Shown here piece by piece: positions 26,349 to 35,209 of a DNA stretch of 64,000 bases (the stretch's first letter is position 1; every line of letters begins with the position of its first letter). Made by a program: the position numbers and the translations under genes. The notes beneath the pieces were generated by a model. That model had not been told where the DNA came from. It searched no databases and was given only the letters and a program-made list of their open reading frames with translations. This DNA is from Pseudomonas benzenivorans (GTDB lineage: Bacteria; Pseudomonadota; Gammaproteobacteria; Pseudomonadales; Pseudomonadaceae). The stretch is taken from contig NZ_FNCT01000006.1 of NCBI RefSeq assembly GCF_900100495.1, positions 1-64,000 on the forward strand. The letters are read 5' to 3'.

Positions 26349-27440
26349 TCACAGCTGCGGCAGCACCGGCGTGCCGACGCGGACCCCGGCGTTCTGCGCG
26401 CGGTGGCGCAGCAGGTGGTCCATCAGCACGATGGCCATCATCGCCTCGGCGATCGGCGTGGCGCGGATGCCCACGCAGGGGTCGTGGCGGCCCTTGGTCA
26501 CCACCTCCACCGGATTGCCGTCGACGTCGATCGAGCGCCCCGGCGTGGTGATGCTGGAGGTCGGCTTGAGCGCCAGGTGGGCGACGATCGGCTGGCCGCT
26601 GGAGATGCCGCCGAGGATGCCGCCGGCGTTGTTCGACAGGAAACCCTCGGGGGTCAGCTCGTCGCGGTGCTCGGTGCCGCGCTGGGCGATGCTGGCGAAG
26701 CCGGCACCGATCTCCACGCCCTTGACCGCGTTGATGCTCATCAGCGCATGGGCCAGCTCGGCGTCCAGGCGGTCGAAGATCGGCTCGCCGAGGCCCGGCA
26801 TCACCCCTTCGGCGACCACGGTGATCTTCGCCCCGACCGAATCCTGGTCGCGGCGCAGCTGGTCCATGTAGGCCTCCAGTTCCGCCACCTTGTCCGGGTC
26901 GGGGCTGAAGAAGGCATTCTGCTCGACGCTGTCCCAGCTCTTGAAGGGAATCTCGATGGGGCCGAGCTGGCTCATATAGCCGCGGATGACGATGCCCTGG
27001 CTGGCCAGGTACTTCTTGGCGATGGCGCCGGCGGCCACGCGCATGGCGGTCTCGCGGGCCGAAGAACGGCCGCCGCCGCGGTAGTCGCGGATGCCGTATT
27101 TATGATGGTAGCTGTAGTCGGCGTGGGCCGGGCGGAACAGGTCCTTGATCGCCGAGTAGTCCTTGGACTTCTGGTCGGTGTTGCGGATCAGCAGGCCGAT
27201 CGGGCAGCCGGTGGTCTTGCCCTCGAACACCCCGGAGAGGATCTCCACCTCGTCGGCTTCCTGGCGCTGGGTGGTGTGGCGGCTGGTGCCGGGCTTGCGC
27301 CGGTCGAGGTCGCGCTGCAGGTCTGCCAGCGACAGTTCCAGCCCCGGCGGGCAGCCGTCGACGATGGCGACCAGCGCCGGGCCGTGGCTTTCGCCGGCGG
27401 TGGTGACGGTGAACAGCTTGCCGTAGGTATTGCCGGACAT
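26349..27440 (-). CDS. aroC: Chorismate synthase
   Basis: 363 residues, full length. The family blocks are [18 protein letters not shown] near the N-terminus, [19 protein letters not shown] in the middle and [18 protein letters not shown] near the C-terminus. It converts 5-enolpyruvylshikimate-3-phosphate to chorismate with reduced FMN. The start is supported by conservation of [10 protein letters not shown]. It is followed by the palindromic repeat and then the salvage unit. Confidence 0.97.
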   Translation of the reverse strand: MSGNTYGKLFTVTTAGESHGPALVAIVDGCPPGLELSLADLQRDLDRRKPGTSRHTTQRQEADEVEILSGVFEGKTTGCPIGLLIRNTDQKSKDYSAIKDLFRPAHADYSYHHKYGIRDYRGGGRSSARETAMRVAAGAIAKKYLASQGIVIRGYMSQLGPIEIPFKSWDSVEQNAFFSPDPDKVAELEAYMDQLRRDQDSVGAKITVVAEGVMPGLGEPIFDRLDAELAHALMSINAVKGVEIGAGFASIAQRGTEHRDELTPEGFLSNNAGGILGGISSGQPIVAHLALKPTSSITTPGRSIDVDGNPVEVVTKGRHDPCVGIRATPIAEAMMAIVLMDHLLRHRAQNAGVRVGTPVLPQL

Positions 27441-27881
27441 GTCAAAGGCTCCGCGAGAATCAGCACCGGGCCTGCCGCACAGCTGCGCCAGGCCCTACTC
27501 TATAAAGGCCGCGAGTATACCCGTGGCGCCGGCCCAGTTCACCCCGTAGGAGCGGCCGCTCCGTCTTCGACGCCGCGCTGTCGCGCAGCAAACAGTGTAG
27601 GAGCAGGCTTGCCTGCGAAGCTCTCGCCAGGCCGTCACCCGGCGCTACGTGTGGCACGACCAGAGGTCTTGATATCGCCCCCTGATCGCAGGCAAGCCTG
27701 CTCCTACACATTTTGCGCTGGCCGAAGCAGCTTCGAGGGGCGGCTTTGCCCCGGTAGGTAGCTCGCTGGAGAGCTTGTAGATCAACCGCATCGCCAGCAA
27801 GCTGGCTCCTACCCACAAGCACCGGCGAACCTTATGCCGACGTACGCATCCAACTCACGCCCCCCACCCCAGCGCCTGCCC
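27441..27881. other. Divergent intergenic region with REP elements
   Basis: 440 bp between the divergent aroC and hydrolase genes. It contains a REP inverted pair (27596-27708) and a half REP (27790-27812, TCGCCAGCAAGCTGGCTCC). No gene is supported. Promoters for both flanking genes must lie here but were not resolved. Confidence 0.6.
27596..27708. repeat. REP inverted pair, 113 bp
   Basis: TGTAGGAGCAGGCTTGCCTG at the left and its inverse CAGGCAAGCCTGCTCCTACA at the right are perfect 20-bp arms separated by about 70 bp. Confidence 0.88.
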
Positions 27882-28868
27882 ATGCCACGAGTCCTCCTCT
27901 TGACCCTGACCCTGCTTGCCGGCCTGGCCCAGGCCGCGCCCCAGACGTTCTCGCAAAGCCCGCTGAGCCTGCAGACCGAGCAGGGCACGCTGCATGGCAG
28001 CCTGCTGCAACCGCAAAGCGACCAGCCGCTGCCGGTGGTGCTGCTGATTGCCGGCTCCGGGCCGACCGACCGCGACGGCAACAACCCCGACGGCCATAAC
28101 GACAGCCTCAAGCGCCTGGCCCAGGCCCTGGCCAGGCACGGCATCGCCAGCCTGCGCTACGACAAGCGCGGGGTCGCCGCCAGTCGCGCGGCGACCCCGG
28201 ACGAGCGCGACCTCAGCGTCGAGCGCTATGTCGCCGATGCGGTGGCCTGGGGGCGCCTGCTCAAGGCCGACCCGCACTTCGATCGGCTGATCCTGATCGG
28301 CCACAGCGAGGGTGCGCTGATTGCCAGCCTCGCCGCGCCCGAGGCCGGCGCCGCTGGCCTGGTCGCGCTGGCCGGCAGCTCGCGGCCGATCGACCAGGTG
28401 CTGCGCGAACAGCTGAGCTACCGCCTGCCGCCGGACCTGCTGGCGCAAAGCAACCGATTGCTCGATTCCTTGCTGGCCGGGCAACAGACCAGCGAGGTGG
28501 CGGAGCCGTTGCAGGTGCTGTTTCGCCCCAGCGTGCAGCCCTATCTGATCTCGCTGTTCCGCCACGACCCCAGCGCGGCCTTCGCCCGCCTGCGCATACC
28601 GGCGTTGATCGTCCAGGGCAGCCACGACATCCAGGTCGGCGTCGCCGATGCGCAGGCGCTGCACGCCGCCAAGCCGGACGCCGAGCTGCTGCTGGTCGAG
28701 GGTATGAATCATGTGCTGCGCATCGTGCCGCCGGAGCTACGGGCGCAACTGGCGTCCTACGACAATCCTCAGCTACCGTTGGCCCGGCTGGCGGTCGAGG
28801 GCATCGCCGGCTTTATCCAGCGCATTGGCGCGACGCCAGCCTCCAGTAACGCGCAACTCGGCCGATAA
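27882..28868 (+). CDS. Exported alpha/beta hydrolase
   Basis: 328 residues. The signal peptide is VLLLTLTLLAGLAQA-AP at the N-terminus. The hydrolase fold has an oxyanion region IAGSGPTDRDGNN, nucleophile Ser142 in GHSEGA, an acid in QGSHDIQV and catalytic His in GMNHVLR. The pattern matches periplasmic serine esterase or peptidase-like proteins with the GPTDRDGN motif. The ATG at 27882 is chosen to start the signal peptide. The position matches PA1680 of P. aeruginosa from memory. The substrate is unknown. Confidence 0.85.
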   Translation: MPRVLLLTLTLLAGLAQAAPQTFSQSPLSLQTEQGTLHGSLLQPQSDQPLPVVLLIAGSGPTDRDGNNPDGHNDSLKRLAQALARHGIASLRYDKRGVAASRAATPDERDLSVERYVADAVAWGRLLKADPHFDRLILIGHSEGALIASLAAPEAGAAGLVALAGSSRPIDQVLREQLSYRLPPDLLAQSNRLLDSLLAGQQTSEVAEPLQVLFRPSVQPYLISLFRHDPSAAFARLRIPALIVQGSHDIQVGVADAQALHAAKPDAELLLVEGMNHVLRIVPPELRAQLASYDNPQLPLARLAVEGIAGFIQRIGATPASSNAQLGR

Positions 28869-28920
28869 ACCCAGTGCCGGCGCGCTGCCTGCGCCGGCAT
28901 CGCGCACAGGACTGCCGCTC

Positions 28921-29712
28921 ATGACCGACACCCAAGCCTCACAACCCGCCAGCGCCGCCCAAGCCGAAGCGCCGGTCGAGAACGCCCACCCCTGGGCGGA
29001 ACTGCCCGCGGAGCAGTTTCGCCTGCTGCGCCTGGCGCCCTTGCCGGTCGACCGCCATACTGGCGCGCGGCCACTGCGCTTCGTGCAACTCGGCCGCGTG
29101 GTGCGCCACAGCAAGCAGCAGAGCCTGTTGCGCCTGACCCTGCAGCTGCCCGGCCAGCGCGTGCGCCGGGAACAGAACCTGCTGGAGGTGTGGATCGACC
29201 ACCGCAACAAGGAAGTCCGCTTCGGCCCGGAGAAGGGCTTGAACATCGAACCCGCCAACCGCGGCCTGGGGCGTTTCCTGCTGGCCCAGGGCATTGCCTG
29301 GGCCAAGCAGCAGTGTGCGCACTACCAGGTGGAAGGTGGCGCCCTGCCCGCCAAGGACGCCATCAGCGAGGACGGCCGCCTGCGCCGCGACCATTGCCTG
29401 CAGGCCCAGGGCTTCGTCGTCGAGTACCTCGATCCGTTACAGCTCAAGGCCCGCTATAGCGCCGCGCGGGTCGGCGCCCTGCACGGCGACTGGCAGACCG
29501 ACAAGGTACAGATCGTCGACCTGCTGGACGCCGCGGCCATGCTGCAGCAGGCCGAGCAGAACCTGCGCGAGCAGGAGGTGAAGATCCGCAAGCTGGAACA
29601 ACGCATCGATCAGTTCAAGCGCGAAGACGGCAGCCTGCGCTTCACCATCACCTGCCTGGTGGCGTTCTGCCTGTTCCAGGCCGGCTTGCTGATCTGGATG
29701 TCCACCCGCTAG
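28921..29712 (+). CDS. Conserved hypothetical protein with GNAT-like core, coiled coil and C-terminal membrane anchor
   Basis: 263 residues. Residues 20-190 form a soluble domain with an acetyltransferase-like block (NRGLGRFLLAQGIAWAKQQ, then QAQGFVVEYLDP). A coiled coil follows (about 205-237, EQNLREQEVKIRKLEQR) and one C-terminal membrane helix (ITCLVAFCLFQAGLLIWM), so the protein is probably tail-anchored facing the cytoplasm. It lies 52 bp after the hydrolase. The place corresponds to PA1679. The acetyltransferase resemblance is tentative. Confidence 0.65.
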   Translation: MTDTQASQPASAAQAEAPVENAHPWAELPAEQFRLLRLAPLPVDRHTGARPLRFVQLGRVVRHSKQQSLLRLTLQLPGQRVRREQNLLEVWIDHRNKEVRFGPEKGLNIEPANRGLGRFLLAQGIAWAKQQCAHYQVEGGALPAKDAISEDGRLRRDHCLQAQGFVVEYLDPLQLKARYSAARVGALHGDWQTDKVQIVDLLDAAAMLQQAEQNLREQEVKIRKLEQRIDQFKREDGSLRFTITCLVAFCLFQAGLLIWMSTR

Positions 29713-29723
29713 CGCTCAGCCGT

Positions 29724-30656
29724 TCAGCCGTTCAGCCGCTCACGGAACAACGGCTGATGCTCGCGGCACTGCTTGGCCGCCAGCAGGAACACGCCATGGC
29801 CGCCGCGCTCGAATTCCAGCCAGGTGAAATCCACCTCCGGGTACAGCGCCTCGACGTGCACCTGGCTGTTGCCGACCTCGACGATCAACAGGCCTTTCTC
29901 GTTCAGGTGATCCGCCGCCTCGGCCAGCATGCGCCGCACCAGGTCCAGGCCATCGTCGCCGCAGGCCAGGCCCAGGGCCGGTTCGTGCCGGTATTCGGCC
30001 GGCATGTCGGCGAAATCCTCGGCATCGACATAGGGCGGGTTGGAGATGATCAGGTCGAAGCGCTGGCCCGGCAGACCGGCGAAGCCGTCGCCCTGCACGC
30101 AGTAGACGCGCTCGTCCAGGCCATGCCGCTCGATGTTCTGGTTGGCCACCTCCAGCGCCTCGAACGACAGGTCGGCCAATACCACCTCCGCCGCGGGGAA
30201 CTCGTAGGCGCAGGCGATGCCGATGCAGCCCGACCCCGTGCACAGGTCGAGAATCCGCGCCGGCTCGGCCGGCAGCCAGGGCTGGAAATGCTGTTCGATC
30301 AGCTCGGCAATCGGCGAACGGGGAATCAGCACGCGCTCGTCGACGATGAAAGGCAGGCCGCAGAACCAGGCCTCGCCGAGCAGATAGGCGGTCGGCACGC
30401 GCTGCTCGATGCGCCGTTCGAGCAAATCCTGCAGGTGCGCATGCTCGTCATCTTCCAGCCGGCAATCGAGGTAGCCGTCGGCGATTTCCCAGGGCAAATG
30501 CAGCGCACCCAGCACCAGTTGCCGCGCTTCGTCCCAGGCGTTGTCGCTGCCATGGCCGAAGAACAAGCCGGCGCCATGGAAGCGACTGACCGCCCAGCGG
30601 ATGTAATCGCGCACGGTGCGCAGGCGAGTGGTGCGGGCGGGGGTGGCGTCGGTCAC
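29724..30656 (-). CDS. prmB: Ribosomal protein L3 N5-glutamine methyltransferase
   Basis: 310 residues. The SAM site is [16 protein letters not shown] and the glutamine-binding NPPY is at 206-209, followed by the PrmB-type block [14 protein letters not shown]. It methylates a glutamine of ribosomal protein L3. The start is a GTG at 30656 with GGAG 9 nt upstream. It is convergent with the membrane-anchored gene, the stops being 11 bp apart. Confidence 0.95.
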   Translation of the reverse strand: MTDATPARTTRLRTVRDYIRWAVSRFHGAGLFFGHGSDNAWDEARQLVLGALHLPWEIADGYLDCRLEDDEHAHLQDLLERRIEQRVPTAYLLGEAWFCGLPFIVDERVLIPRSPIAELIEQHFQPWLPAEPARILDLCTGSGCIGIACAYEFPAAEVVLADLSFEALEVANQNIERHGLDERVYCVQGDGFAGLPGQRFDLIISNPPYVDAEDFADMPAEYRHEPALGLACGDDGLDLVRRMLAEAADHLNEKGLLIVEVGNSQVHVEALYPEVDFTWLEFERGGHGVFLLAAKQCREHQPLFRERLNG

Positions 30657-30896
30657 GGCGGGTCTCCAAACAAAAGATGCGGCAGTTTAACAGGCCATCG
30701 AGCACTGCTGCGGGCTTCGCGCGCCCCGCCGCAGTCGCCCCACAATGCCGCACCAGCACGTAAGAAGCACGGCCATGCAGCAGGCTCGCCGAGACAACCT
30801 GCCACGACCTTGGGCGCTGAACGTGCTGAGGGTGGGTATGGGTGGCTCGCTGGGCGCTCACCGACGATCTTTCCGCCGGGACGCCCGCCAGGACGG

Positions 30897-30995
30897 CTAT
30901 TTGCGCTCGCGCTTGAGTTCGCGAAACACCGCGATGGACACCGCCAGGGCGAACAATAGCCAAAAATGCGCAGGAAACTGCGATAACAGGTGCAT
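30897..30995 (-). CDS. 32-residue single-pass membrane protein
   Basis: The short gene reads MHLLSQFPAHFW, then a hydrophobic helix LLFALAVSIAVF and a basic tail RELKRERK. An excellent ribosome-binding site (AAAGGAG, 6 nt from the ATG) and a positive-inside tail argue that it is real. It lies between prmB and the isochorismatase-like gene and is too small for routine gene finders. The function is unknown; it could be a membrane-protein partner. Confidence 0.7.
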   Translation of the reverse strand: MHLLSQFPAHFWLLFALAVSIAVFRELKRERK

Positions 30996-31152
30996 AAGCA
31001 ACTCCTTTTGCCTTACGACTCCAGCCCCCTGGAGTGGTTCGATTCTGCGCGTACCGGCTGTCGCTCGCAAGGCGATAGGCCGAGGAGGTTCACAGCGGCG
31101 CCGCACAGGCGGACAATGACCACTGTCGTCCGCGCCAGCGAGGAGTTTCGCC

Positions 31153-31749
31153 ATGTCATTTCCACAGACCCTGTTCCAGCTCACCGGCCGTGGCCATGCG
31201 CCAGCCACCCTGGGCAATGCCACCCTGCTGATCATCGATGCGCAGGAGGAATACCGCAGTGGCGTGCTGCAACTCCCCGGCCTGGATGCGGCGCTTGCGG
31301 AAATCGCCAAGCTGCTGAGCGCGGCGCGCAATACCGGCGCGGCGATCGTCCATGTGAAACACCTGGGGATCCCCGGCGGCCTGCTCGACCCGCGCGGCCC
31401 GCGCGGCCAGCACCTGCCCGAAGTCGCGCCGCTGGCCGGCGAGATCGTCGTGGAAAAGCGCCTGCCGAACGCCTTCGCCGGCACCGAATTGCATGAGCGA
31501 TTGCAGGAGCTCGGCCACCTGGACCTGATCGTCTGCGGCTTCATGACCCACTCCAGCGTCAGCACCACGGTACGCGCCGCCAAGGACTATGGTTACCGCT
31601 GCACGGTGGTCGATGCCGCCTGCGCCACCCGCGACCTGCCGACCCCGGATGGCAAGGTGATCGCTGCCGCCGAGATGCACCGGGTGGAGATGATCGCCCT
31701 GGCCGACAATTTCGCCGCTTGGGTGCCGCAGGCCAGCGCCTTGATTTGA
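31153..31749 (+). CDS. Isochorismatase-family protein with Ser in place of the catalytic Cys
   Basis: 198 residues of the cysteine-hydrolase (isochorismatase-like) fold. Asp29 in LLIIDAQEEY and Lys102 in VVEKRLPNAF fill two places of the usual Asp-Lys-Cys triad. In the third, the loop FMTHSSVSTT has Ser135 where Cys normally stands. True isochorismatases also lack this Cys, so the protein may hydrolyse by water activation, or be altered. AGGAG lies before the start. The place matches PA1677. The substrate is unknown. Confidence 0.85.
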   Translation: MSFPQTLFQLTGRGHAPATLGNATLLIIDAQEEYRSGVLQLPGLDAALAEIAKLLSAARNTGAAIVHVKHLGIPGGLLDPRGPRGQHLPEVAPLAGEIVVEKRLPNAFAGTELHERLQELGHLDLIVCGFMTHSSVSTTVRAAKDYGYRCTVVDAACATRDLPTPDGKVIAAAEMHRVEMIALADNFAAWVPQASALI

Positions 31750-31850
31750 ACCGGGCGGCGTGCGCGCACTGAACCGCCCTGTCGGGTAGTATCGGGAACC
31801 CCCGGTGTCAGCCACCGGTCATACCGCCGATACCCATAGAGGAAATCGGA

Positions 31851-32171
31851 ATGAAGTCATCCGGTGGTTTCGATGCCCGCCGCTTGCGCCCACGCCAACC
31901 AGGCAACTGGCGCCTGCGCCTCGCCGCCGGGCTCGCCGCGCTGTTCGCTACCCTTGGCGTACTGCTGGCGATGGCGGGCGCAGCCAGCCTGCTCGACCGC
32001 GCGCCGGCGCTCGGCGCACTGAACGATTCTCCGGGTGCGGCGGGCGTACTGCTGCTGGTGGGGCTGCTGCTGCTCTGGAGCGGGATTGCGGTGTGGCGCA
32101 AGTGCCGGCGCCGCCTGCGCCGCCCCAGCGACCTGAGCCTGTCGCCGCACCTGATGAAAAAGCGCGATTGA
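31851..32171 (+). CDS. Small two-helix membrane protein
   Basis: 106 residues with an arginine-rich N-terminus, two membrane helices (LAAGLAALFATLGVLLAMAG and AGVLLLVGLLLLWSGIAVW) and a basic C-terminal tail (RKCRRRLRRPS). GAGG precedes the start. It lies about 100 bp after the isochorismatase-family gene and 58 bp before the Smr gene. No family is recognised. Confidence 0.7.
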   Translation: MKSSGGFDARRLRPRQPGNWRLRLAAGLAALFATLGVLLAMAGAASLLDRAPALGALNDSPGAAGVLLLVGLLLLWSGIAVWRKCRRRLRRPSDLSLSPHLMKKRD

Positions 32172-32229
32172 ACCAGGCAGCGCCAAGCCAGCCAGCTTGG
32201 TTACACTAGCGGCCTTCGCGGAGGCCCAA

Positions 32230-32802
32230 ATGCAAGACGACAGCAGAGACGATAACGAAAGCGCCCTTTTCCAAGCCGAGTTGCGCGGCGTCAAGCCGCT
32301 CAGACATGACCGTGCCGACACCGGCAAACCAAGAGCCGACCGCAAGCAGCTGGCCGCCGTGCGCCAGGCGGCGACCCTGAGCGTCGACACGGTGAAGGTC
32401 GACGGCCTGTCCGATCAGTTCGTCATCGATGTCGGCGCCGAAGACCCGCTGTACTGGGCCGCCAACGGCGTGCAGGAAGGCCAGATGCGCAAGCTCAAGC
32501 TCGGTCAGATTTCCTTCGAGGGCAGCCTCGACCTGCACGGCATGAGCGTGGAAAGAGCCCGCGATACCCTGTGGGAATTTCTCGCCGAGGCCACCAAGCT
32601 GGAAGTGCGCTGCGTGCGCGTCACCCACGGCAAGGCAGTGCGCATGGACGGTCGCAGGCCGATGCTCAAGAGCCACGTCAACACCTGGCTGCGCCAGCAC
32701 CCGCAGGTGCTCGGCTTCACCTCCTGCCTGGCCAAGCACGGCGGCACCGGCGCGGTCTATGTGATGCTCAAACGCACCATGCTCGATGGTCGCGATGAGT
32801 AG
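32230..32802 (+). CDS. Smr/MutS-family endonuclease (YdaL-type)
   Basis: 190 residues. The charged N-terminal 85 residues precede a Smr domain with the LDLHGMSVERAR motif, the VTHGKA motif and the C-terminal LAKHGGTGAVYVMLK. Stand-alone Smr proteins nick DNA or RNA. GGAGG 5 nt before the ATG at 32230 fixes the start; an upstream in-frame GTG at 32197 is rejected. It corresponds to PA1675 or its neighbour. Confidence 0.88.
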   Translation: MQDDSRDDNESALFQAELRGVKPLRHDRADTGKPRADRKQLAAVRQAATLSVDTVKVDGLSDQFVIDVGAEDPLYWAANGVQEGQMRKLKLGQISFEGSLDLHGMSVERARDTLWEFLAEATKLEVRCVRVTHGKAVRMDGRRPMLKSHVNTWLRQHPQVLGFTSCLAKHGGTGAVYVMLKRTMLDGRDE

Positions 32803-32827
32803 CCCGAAGACCCTGCCCGTCTGATAA

Positions 32828-33376
32828 TCAGGCGGGAAAGCGTGGCGCATCGTCCTCGTGCTCGACGCGCAAGCCATTCACCACGAACGACACCGCATGA
32901 TAGAAGCCCACCAGCAGCAGGCACTCGATCAACTGCTCCGGGCGAAAATGCGCCTCCAGCCGCTGCCAGAGGGCATCGTCGACGGCCGAGTGGGCATGCA
33001 GGCTGTCCGCCAGCGCCAGCAGCGCTTGTTCGGACGCGCGCCACAGGGCCGCATCGGGTAGCGTGGCGCAGGTATCGGCGATCTGCTCGGGGGTGAAGCC
33101 GGCCTTGCCGTTGAATGCGCCGACATGCACGCCCCACTCGTATTCGGCACCGCACAGCGCGGTCGTCCGCAGGATCAGCAGTTCGCGCTCACGCAGGCCG
33201 ATGCTGCCACGGTCGAGCAGCCCACCGGCGATCAAGCGCTGCAACACCCGGGGATTGTGCGCCATGCTGCGGAATAACTTGAGCGGCGGCACGCCCGGCG
33301 GCATGACGCGTTCGAAGGCGGCCTGGATCTCGGGGGCATAGGGCGGCTGCAAGGGCTGTACACGGGGACGGCTCAT
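32828..33376 (-). CDS. Carboxymuconolactone decarboxylase family protein
   Basis: 182 residues, all helical. The signature is RERELLILRTTALCGAEYEWGVHVG, of which the Cys, Glu, Trp and His are typical; only one Cys is present, so the AhpD CxxC peroxidase site is absent. Relatives act on lactones or reactive carbonyls, but most are untested. AGGAG is 8 nt upstream. It is divergent from an HxlR regulator across an 85-bp promoter with two matched palindromes, so it is almost certainly its target. Confidence 0.85.
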   Translation of the reverse strand: MSRPRVQPLQPPYAPEIQAAFERVMPPGVPPLKLFRSMAHNPRVLQRLIAGGLLDRGSIGLRERELLILRTTALCGAEYEWGVHVGAFNGKAGFTPEQIADTCATLPDAALWRASEQALLALADSLHAHSAVDDALWQRLEAHFRPEQLIECLLLVGFYHAVSFVVNGLRVEHEDDAPRFPA

Positions 33377-33400
33377 CGGCGGTTCTCCTGTCACGTGGAA

Positions 33401-33450
33401 GCTACTAAAATCGTAGCAAGCAGAATCTAGACCGCTACTAAAAAAGAAGC
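33401..33450. promoter_or_regulatory. Two putative HxlR operators in the divergent promoter
   Basis: Site 1 (33401-33417) is GCTAC-TAAAATC-GTAGC, a perfect 5-bp inverted repeat. Site 2 (33434-33450) is GCTAC-TAAAAAA-GAAGC, the same with one mismatch. They are 33 bp apart centre to centre, about three helical turns on one face. Their place between the regulator and the decarboxylase-family gene, and the AT-rich core typical of HxlR sites, make them operator candidates. Confidence 0.65.
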
Positions 33451-33461
33451 AAGGAGCCTCG

Positions 33462-33803
33462 ATGAGCTTTCCCAAACCCGGCCAGGCGGTGCGCGGCTCC
33501 ACCACGGGCCGCCCGATCATGGCCCTGCTCGATCTGCTCGGCCGGCGCTGGAGCCTGCGCGTGCTGTGGGAACTGCACCAGGCGCCGGCCAGCTTCCGCG
33601 AGCTGCAGAGCCGCTGCGCGGGCCTGTCGCCTTCGGTACTCAATACCCGCCTGAACGAGCTGCGCGAAGCCCGCCTGCTGGAAAACGGCGCACAGGGTTA
33701 CCAGTTGTCGCGCCAGGGGCTGGAGTTGATCGAGCAGTGCCTGCCACTGGCGCAGTGGGCCGAAGGCTGGTCTGCCAGCCTGTCGGCGCACGCGGAAAAC
33801 TGA
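33462..33803 (+). CDS. HxlR-family winged-helix transcriptional regulator
   Basis: 113 residues. The HxlR core starts at [21 protein letters not shown], with the recognition helix in [19 protein letters not shown]. It binds DNA as a dimer and usually senses reactive electrophiles or quinones. The N-terminal redox Cys of HypR/QorR types is absent; the only cysteines are mid-protein. AAGGAG precedes the start. Divergent from the carboxymuconolactone-decarboxylase-family gene, it likely represses that gene and itself. Confidence 0.92.
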   Translation: MSFPKPGQAVRGSTTGRPIMALLDLLGRRWSLRVLWELHQAPASFRELQSRCAGLSPSVLNTRLNELREARLLENGAQGYQLSRQGLELIEQCLPLAQWAEGWSASLSAHAEN

Positions 33804-33883
33804 GGCGTTGCCCTTGCCAGCCGGATGCCCGCGCCCTACCCTGCGCCACTGCTCCCAACCCTAGAAGGTCCACAGGTAGATCC

Positions 33884-34432
33884 ATGTCCCTGGAACAGCA
33901 TTACACCGCGATTCTCGGCCAGCTCGGCGAGGACGCTTCCCGCGAAGGCCTGCTCGACACGCCCAAGCGTGCCGCCAAAGCCATGCAGTACCTCTGCCGC
34001 GGCTACCAGCAGACGCTGGAAGAAGTCACCAACGGCGCCCTGTTCAGCTCCGACAACAGCGAGATGGTGCTGGTCAAGCACATCGAGCTGTATTCGCTGT
34101 GCGAGCACCACCTGCTGCCCTTCATCGGCAAGGCGCATGTCGCCTACATCCCCAACGGCAAGGTGCTCGGCCTGTCCAAGGTGGCGCGGATCGTCGACAT
34201 GTTTGCCCGCCGCCTGCAGATCCAGGAAAACCTCAGCCGGCAGATCGCCGAAGCCATCCAGGAGGTCACCGGCGCCCTCGGCGTGGCGGTGGTGATCGAG
34301 GCCCAGCACATGTGCATGATGATGCGCGGGGTGGAGAAGCAGAACTCCTCGATGGTCACCTCGGTGATGCTCGGCGAGTTCCGCAACAACGCCGCCACCC
34401 GCAGCGAGTTCCTCAGCCTGATCAATAGCTGA
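33884..34432 (+). CDS. folE: GTP cyclohydrolase I
   Basis: 182 residues. The zinc ligands are Cys73 and His76 in [10 protein letters not shown] and Cys144 in [10 protein letters not shown]. It makes dihydroneopterin triphosphate for folate and pterin synthesis. The normal type I length and zinc site distinguish it from the metal-promiscuous type IB enzyme. In P. aeruginosa the gene at this place is called folE2 although it is type I (from memory). It is followed by a terminator. Confidence 0.95.
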   Translation: MSLEQHYTAILGQLGEDASREGLLDTPKRAAKAMQYLCRGYQQTLEEVTNGALFSSDNSEMVLVKHIELYSLCEHHLLPFIGKAHVAYIPNGKVLGLSKVARIVDMFARRLQIQENLSRQIAEAIQEVTGALGVAVVIEAQHMCMMMRGVEKQNSSMVTSVMLGEFRNNAATRSEFLSLINS

Positions 34433-34458
34433 TCGGCAGCAGGCCTTGAACAACCGGC

Positions 34459-34490
34459 ACCGGCCTCGTCGGGCCAGGCCGGTTTGTTTG
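34459..34490 (+). terminator. Rho-independent terminator of folE
   Basis: Stem ACCGGCCT / AGGCCGGT with a 9-nt loop is followed by TTTGTTT, 26 bp after the folE stop. The convergent bacteriohemerythrin gene ends just beyond it. Confidence 0.75.
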
Positions 34491-34492
34491 CT

Positions 34493-34972
34493 TCAGCCGA
34501 ACGCCGGCCTGTTGAAGAAGCGCTTGATCGAGCGGGCGAACCAGCCGCTGGCCTGTTTATCGCTGACCAGGGCATTCATGTTGTCCTTCACCGCCTGCAC
34601 ATAGCCGGCATCGTCGCTGCGGATATGGTTGAACAGCCAGCGCGAGAGCATGCCGATGAGTTCCTCGGTGATGTCCTCGCCGGCCCTGAAGCGCAGGTTG
34701 TAGTCGTTCACCCGCCCCGTGAAAATCTCGTGCACGCGTTTGTGCGGGCGGGTGAATTCGTAGCCAGCCTCCTCCAGCAGCGCTTCCTCGAAGGCGAAAT
34801 GCGACAGGGTGTAATCGACCAGCTCGCCGAGCACGGCGCCGACCTCGGCGCGACTGCCACCACGCGCCTGCGCCTGGTGCAGCTGATTGATCATGTCGAC
34901 GATGCGCCTGTGCTGCTCGTCGATAACCTGGATACCGGTGTTCAGATCGTCTTGCCAAACCAGATGGGCCAC
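34493..34972 (-). CDS. Bacteriohemerythrin
   Basis: 159 residues of a four-helix bundle. The di-iron ligand pattern is complete: His in EQHRRI with the Asp before it, His and Glu in [10 protein letters not shown], His in RPHKRVHE and His/Asp in FNHIRSDD. It binds O2 reversibly, for storage or sensing. The start is taken as GTG at 34972 because AGGAG lies 8 nt upstream and the family begins [13 protein letters not shown]; another GTG at 34981 overlaps the Shine-Dalgarno. It matches PA1673. Confidence 0.93.
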   Translation of the reverse strand: MAHLVWQDDLNTGIQVIDEQHRRIVDMINQLHQAQARGGSRAEVGAVLGELVDYTLSHFAFEEALLEEAGYEFTRPHKRVHEIFTGRVNDYNLRFRAGEDITEELIGMLSRWLFNHIRSDDAGYVQAVKDNMNALVSDKQASGWFARSIKRFFNRPAFG

Positions 34973-35209
34973 TGCTCTCACTCCTGCACATAGCGCCCGC
35001 CTACGAGCGTTTTGCCAAGGCTAGCCAAGCTCTCCAGGACGCGACCTGACGCAGATCAGTGAAGTGAATAGTTGCTTAGCAGCCTATCGAGAATCGCCCC
35101 GAGCGCGGACCGCGCCGCATGGGCAGCCGGCTCGGGGAGGACTTGCAGCCGTCGGAGAAGCTGTCGCGCGGCCTGTCCGGCGCTGCGGATTCTCGTGGGC
35201 CTGGCGGGC

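Noticed and set aside
27596..27812. Possible CRISPR or tandem array from repeated GTAGGAGC units
   Set aside because: Only inverted REP pairs of different subtypes; no regular direct repeats with unique spacers.
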